A stretch of DNA of 8,641 nt, taken from the NCBI GenBank assembly GCA_013298265.1, contig JAAFHE010000118.1, positions 1 to 8,641 of the forward strand, in the 5' to 3' direction. This stretch comes from Lysobacterales bacterium. Its GTDB lineage: Bacteria > Pseudomonadota > Gammaproteobacteria > Xanthomonadales > Rhodanobacteraceae. A model generated the notes under the pieces. That model did not search any database. It was not told the DNA's origin and saw only the letters and a list, made by a program, of their open reading frames with translations. Shown piece after piece: positions 6,080 to 8,641 of the stretch. The translations under genes were made by a program, and so were the position numbers. How positions within the stretch are numbered: the first letter of the stretch is position 1; each line of letters begins with the position of its first letter.

Positions 6080-6937
6080 CTAGCGCCCTAGGTAGACCAT
6101 GGTGATGGACTCGCGGCCGTGGCCAAGTTCAGCCGAGATTTGCAGGCGCACACGCCGGTGTATCACCCGCTGCGCGGGGGTGAGTTGCTGCAGGACTGGC
6201 CCACCGGCTGCCGGCGCCGCCCAGCCTGCTTGCCTGCGGAAAAGCCACTGCGCGTAGTGGTGTCGCAGACCGTGGGACTTCGATAGCCCGGCCTTACTGG
6301 TGGCGAATTTGAAGCGTTGGAGCTGGTCGATGTAGCGTAGCGAACCAGGGATAAGGGAGCCGTCGCCTGCAACGCGCCGCACCTCGGCAAGTAGCGAGCG
6401 TTGCCGCGGCGTTCGCACAGGTACAGTGCGCGGACGACCGCCCTTGCACCAGCTGCCGCGCAGGCGGATATAGTCACCCTGGTCGGCGTAGGAAACTCGA
6501 AACTTCAAGGCTTCCTCGCGTCGCAGACCGAAAGCGGCCTGTAGGCGCAGGGCAAGACGAATATGGGGGTCTTCGATACGCGCTAGGGCTTCCTGGGTAA
6601 CCTCGATGGCTTTTGACCCCTTGGCGACGAAGTCGCGAGCCTCGATGCCGTAAACGGTATTGTCGCGAGCGATGACGGCAGGCTTGCCCACTTTTTCGGC
6701 CCACCATCGCAGGGCCGCCATGCGGTTCTTGCGCGTGCCGGCGGCGAGGCCTTCGGCCTGCCACTGCTGCGCCAGCGTATCGACGTGCTTGGGCTTCAGC
6801 GAGCGGGCACCCATCTGCCCGAACCCCAAAGCCTTTAATTCATCCGCGACCTGACGAAGCACCTGCAGGCGGCCGGCCTGGGTTGCTCTGCTGCCGTCCC
6901 GGTTGCGCCGGCACAGCATTGTCAGCTCGAATTTCAA
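6080..6937 (-). CDS. Tyrosine recombinase / integrase domain-containing protein
   Basis: The 285-residue protein has an N-terminal SAM-like core-binding domain (about 1-105), with SLKPKHVDTLAQQWQ and GTRKNRMAALRWWAEKVGK, and a catalytic domain (110-285). The residues of the tyrosine recombinase active site are all visible: Arg139 in FGLRREEAL, Lys165 in WCKGGRPRTVPV, His222 and Arg225 in HGLRHHYAQ, His273 in ELGHGRE, and the nucleophile Tyr282 in MVYLGR, three residues from the end. The sequence matches the 'integrase domain-containing' family often found on proteobacterial integrative and conjugative elements. Members join DNA at short sites through a 3'-phosphotyrosine. Start: TTG 6937, since an in-frame TAA lies upstream with no ATG between; ATG 6919 would drop six residues. 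AGGAAA lies about 12 bases upstream of the TTG. GC is very high, unlike the adjoining cargo block, so it may have a different origin from it. A GGCGC/GCGCC stem (6075-6087) overlaps the stop. Confidence 0.9.
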   Translation of the reverse strand: MKFELTMLCRRNRDGSRATQAGRLQVLRQVADELKALGFGQMGARSLKPKHVDTLAQQWQAEGLAAGTRKNRMAALRWWAEKVGKPAVIARDNTVYGIEARDFVAKGSKAIEVTQEALARIEDPHIRLALRLQAAFGLRREEALKFRVSYADQGDYIRLRGSWCKGGRPRTVPVRTPRQRSLLAEVRRVAGDGSLIPGSLRYIDQLQRFKFATSKAGLSKSHGLRHHYAQWLFRRQAGWAAPAAGGPVLQQLTPAQRVIHRRVRLQISAELGHGRESITMVYLGR

Positions 6938-6993
6938 ACACGCGGCCAGTTTCCTAGCCCTTTCTGTTTAGTGTTAATGCCGGAAGCAAGCCC

Positions 6994-7166
6994 GTGGGCC
7001 TGCCCACCGCCCCAGGGGGGCGCAAGGGCAATTTCTCAATGCCTCAAACGAGGCGGCGGCCGCCGTGCCTGTAGGCACTGCGCGAGCCGTCTTTGCCGTG
7101 CTACTGCACGGCCTACGTTCTCTTACTTGGTGCGTCCAGGGGCACCACGCCTGCCGCGAAAGCGGC
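6994..7166. repeat. Run of seven short hairpins upstream of the integrase
   Basis: Seven perfect stems follow one another with little between them: GTGGG/CCCAC (6994-7007), CGCCCC/GGGGCG (7008-7022), GCCTC/GAGGC (7041-7054), GTGCC/GGCAC (7065-7078), GCCGTGC/GCACGGC (7095-7112), GGTGC/GCACC (7129-7146) and GCCGC-GAAA-GCGGC (7153-7166). Five have four-base loops, and the last is a GNRA-type tetraloop. On the minus strand this would be the leader of the integrase mRNA. It could be a structured RNA, a recombination site, or a scar of REP-like elements. The individual stems are short and the region is GC-rich, so some will arise by chance. Confidence 0.45.
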
Positions 7167-7299
7167 CCGCAAGTTGGTCAGTAATCGATTCCTCCGATGG
7201 GTAGGGAAAAGGGATTGAGGTGTAGAGGAGATACCCCGCTGCCGCCAACAACGCAATTGCTATTAAGTGATAGCGTGACGGCCGGCTGCCGTTCCCCAT
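7123..7299 (-). CDS. Possible small single-pass membrane protein (58 residues)
   Basis: This is a weak gene call. From ATG 7299 the frame gives 58 residues: a short N-terminus (MGNGSRPSRY), one hydrophobic segment at 11-29 (HLIAIALLAAAGYLLYTSI), then a Pro-rich turn (PFPYPSEES) and a strongly basic tail (GRFRGRRGAPGRTK). The amphiphilic pattern, with basic residues on both sides of one helix, looks protein-like. There is no ribosome binding site, and the 3' end overlaps two hairpins of the adjacent array. An upstream in-frame start at 7440 would add 47 residues without protein-like character. I do not recognise a family. Confidence 0.35.
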   Translation of the reverse strand: MGNGSRPSRYHLIAIALLAAAGYLLYTSIPFPYPSEESITDQLAGRFRGRRGAPGRTK

Positions 7300-7343
7300 G
7301 ATGACGTGGTAGGAACAGCCGACGTGATGCAGCCGGTCGTCAC
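7275..7343. repeat. Near-perfect 15-bp inverted repeat
   Basis: The 15 bases at 7275-7289 and the reverse complement of 7329-7343 match at 14 of 15 positions, with 39 bases between. Inside, GTTCC (7291-7295) and GGAAC (7312-7316) can pair. A competing pairing of GGCTG (7284-7288) with CAGCC (7316-7320) is also possible. The repeat overlaps the proposed start of the small membrane ORF at 7299. It could be a cruciform, a protein binding site or a mobile-element end. Confidence 0.6.
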
Positions 7344-7399
7344 GGGCTCGGCACCTTGCTTTTATCCCGAGAAATCGCGCCGGGGTTAGTCTGGCGCTG

Positions 7400-7433
7400 G
7401 CCGTCACTGTCAGATCTCGCTGCCAGTGACGGC
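7400..7433. repeat. Perfect 10-bp inverted repeat
   Basis: GCCGTCACTG (7400-7409) and CAGTGACGGC (7424-7433) form a perfect 10-bp stem with a 14-base loop that contains AGATCT. No T-run follows on either strand, so it is not a standard intrinsic terminator. Each arm carries the GTGACGGC motif that also lies in the 15-bp repeat upstream, which suggests the two structures are related. Confidence 0.6.
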
Positions 7434-8184
7434 TAGGCATTCGCCTCCAGGTTCAGAAAAATCCGAGCCGCCCCTCAGAATCTTCCGATTTCGTGACTCC
7501 ACGCAACGCCCCATACTGAGCCTCGCGGCCGAATCACAGCATCCACCACCATTGACCGCGCCAACCTGCAGAGCGGTCCGACAGCGGTAGCACAGTCTTG
7601 GATGACTATGCCGAAGCGATCCGCTAGTGCAGAGCCCCCTCCAGGCGGCGTGCCAGCGACTCCTATCGACGTCCACAAAACTCTTTGGAGACCGCTGACA
7701 ACTCCCCCCTTAGCGTTACATCGAAATGGTGTCGTCACCTTCGCCCATCGAAATCGCGCGTCTCAACAGATGACACCGCGCTCGACCACACTAAGCGCAC
7801 CTTGGGGCATCGCTGTCGTCCATGCGGTTGGGCGTATCTGACGAGCCCTCCCTCGTTTGCCCCACCCAATTCCAACAGCAGACGCGAGGTTGCGTGAAGT
7901 AACGCTGGATTCACGCCGCCGCCGGGAGAAGGTGAACTCAAAAGACAGTTAAGACGATGCTTTCTGGAGCGCAGCGTTTGACGTGCTTCTTGCGCGCCCG
8001 GTCGGTGGCTTCGCGCACCGACGCATGCTCTGCCTGCATTGAACGCCACCGCCACACGACGTCGCCGTCAGGCGACCGTCGCATCAAGCTAACGTTTTCG
8101 TATTGGGGGCAAACTGTTGACTGTCGCGTCTACAGCTGATGAACGCCCCCGCATCTACGCACACATCCATCAGGAATCGGGCCC
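7434..8184. other. Gene-free stretch upstream of the RHS gene
   Basis: I see no gene here. Short frames on both strands have low-complexity, proline/arginine-rich translations of the kind non-coding GC-rich DNA gives, and none has a supporting ribosome binding site or motif. One further GTGACGAC motif lies at 7731-7738 (minus). TTGACT at 8117-8122 could be a -35 box for the RHS gene, but I find no good -10 at the right distance. Confidence 0.5.
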
Positions 8185-8641
8185 ATGTCACGCCAGTCGC
8201 TTCGACTCATAGGTACCCAGGCGTTGCTCCTCTTCGCCTCGGTGCTGACCGTACCGCTATCAGCGCAGACCTCCAACCCACCGACTTACCCTGGAGTCTC
8301 CATCCCGGAATCTTTTACACAAGGTGGCGGTACGGCCGACGTGCCACTTTACGTTGAATACGACAAGCGCCTGCGCGCGTCAGAACAACTGTCGGCACTC
8401 GGTTCCGACCTGTTCGGTGATCAGGTATCGCTGTATACGGGTCAGACCTCGTTTCGCCACGTCGACATCGACATCACCGGCAACAACGCGTTGCCAGTGC
8501 AGCTGAGCCGACGCTATTCAATCTCGACGCTGGTCAGCGATCAACGGTTCGACGCGCGCGGCGGGCCCGGTAATCCATACGGCGGTCTGGCGAACTGGGA
8601 CATCGAAGTTCCGCACATCTACGGCATCTTCGATTCGATCT
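8185..8641 (+). CDS. RHS-repeat type protein, N-terminal part, 3' end off the window
   Basis: From ATG 8185 the frame stays open for 152 codons to the right edge. AGGAA (8172-8176) lies eight bases upstream of the start. Residues 1-28 form a Sec signal peptide (MSRQSLRLIG, then TQALLLFASVLTVPLSAQ) with likely cleavage after SA. The mature part includes LGSDLFGDQVSLYTGQTSFRHVDIDI and GNNALPVQLSRRYS. This resembles the entry region of RHS/YD-repeat proteins of Xanthomonadales-type bacteria, ahead of the repeats that form the shell around a C-terminal toxin. No YD repeats are inside the window, so the toxin and any immunity gene lie beyond it. If complete, it would be a large exported polymorphic toxin or cell-surface protein; that is inferred from the family. 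Confidence 0.75.
   Translation, partial: MSRQSLRLIGTQALLLFASVLTVPLSAQTSNPPTYPGVSIPESFTQGGGTADVPLYVEYDKRLRASEQLSALGSDLFGDQVSLYTGQTSFRHVDIDITGNNALPVQLSRRYSISTLVSDQRFDARGGPGNPYGGLANWDIEVPHIYGIFDSI

Noticed and set aside
6938..7122. A tRNA gene or tRNA 3' end as attachment site next to the integrase.
   Set aside because: None of the hairpins forms a cloverleaf, and I see no T-loop or anticodon-arm pattern.
7381..7440. A possible integron attC-like site around GGTTAGTC and the 10-bp inverted repeat.
   Set aside because: The core-site consensus (RYYYAAC/GTTRRRY) is not met and there is no paired opposite core.
7735..8055. A 106-codon minus-strand frame upstream of the RHS gene.
   Set aside because: Its translation is Arg/Ser/Pro/Gly-rich without domains, as expected of chance frames in GC-rich DNA, and no ribosome binding site was seen.
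1..8641. CRISPR array.
   Set aside because: No regularly spaced direct repeats of 20-40 bases were seen anywhere in the window.

Overview
The window reads as an accessory region of a high-GC proteobacterium, most likely a member of the Xanthomonadales/Lysobacterales (Lysobacter- or Luteimonas-like). This is an inference. It rests on three things: a secreted clostripain-type (C11) peptidase, an RHS-repeat protein whose N-terminus I associate with that order, and an integrase of the 'integrase domain-containing' type common on proteobacterial integrative elements. There is no rRNA or core gene to anchor the taxonomy.

Layout. (1) 1-1206, minus: 5' two-thirds or so of a secreted clostripain-family cysteine peptidase, cut by the left edge. 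(2) 1207-1629: no convincing gene, a few short inverted repeats. (3) 1630-2295, minus: a short serine recombinase. (4) 2373-5808: a clearly more AT-rich cargo block. It holds an unrecognised 448-residue protein (minus). Diverging from it on plus are a class I SAM methyltransferase and a translationally coupled HD-domain phosphohydrolase. A CYTH-domain (triphosphate-binding) protein on minus converges on the HD gene and overlaps its 3' end by 20 bp. (5) 6080-6937, minus: a tyrosine recombinase with all five catalytic residues. (6) 6994-7433: dense hairpins and inverted repeats, with a possible 58-residue membrane protein. (7) About 7434-8184: no gene seen. (8) 8185 to the right edge, plus: signal peptide and N-terminus of an RHS-type protein.

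Hand counts on single 60-base lines give about 40-42% GC inside the cargo block (3061-3120, 4921-4980). They give 63% in the peptidase, 72% in the tyrosine recombinase and 57% in the RHS gene. With a recombinase gene on each side, this supports a horizontally acquired four-gene insert.

The four cargo genes are the best candidate for an undescribed system. They combine a methyltransferase, a metal-dependent HD phosphohydrolase, a CYTH enzyme that should act on a triphosphate, and an unknown protein. The N-terminal 90 residues of the unknown protein loosely resemble the start of the H-Y type ADP-ribosyltransferase fold. The tight packing (divergent starts within one CATG, an ATGA coupling, a convergent overlap) suggests the four travel together. 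Nucleotide signalling or modification, or defence/conflict, are possible roles, but the sequence does not prove any of them.
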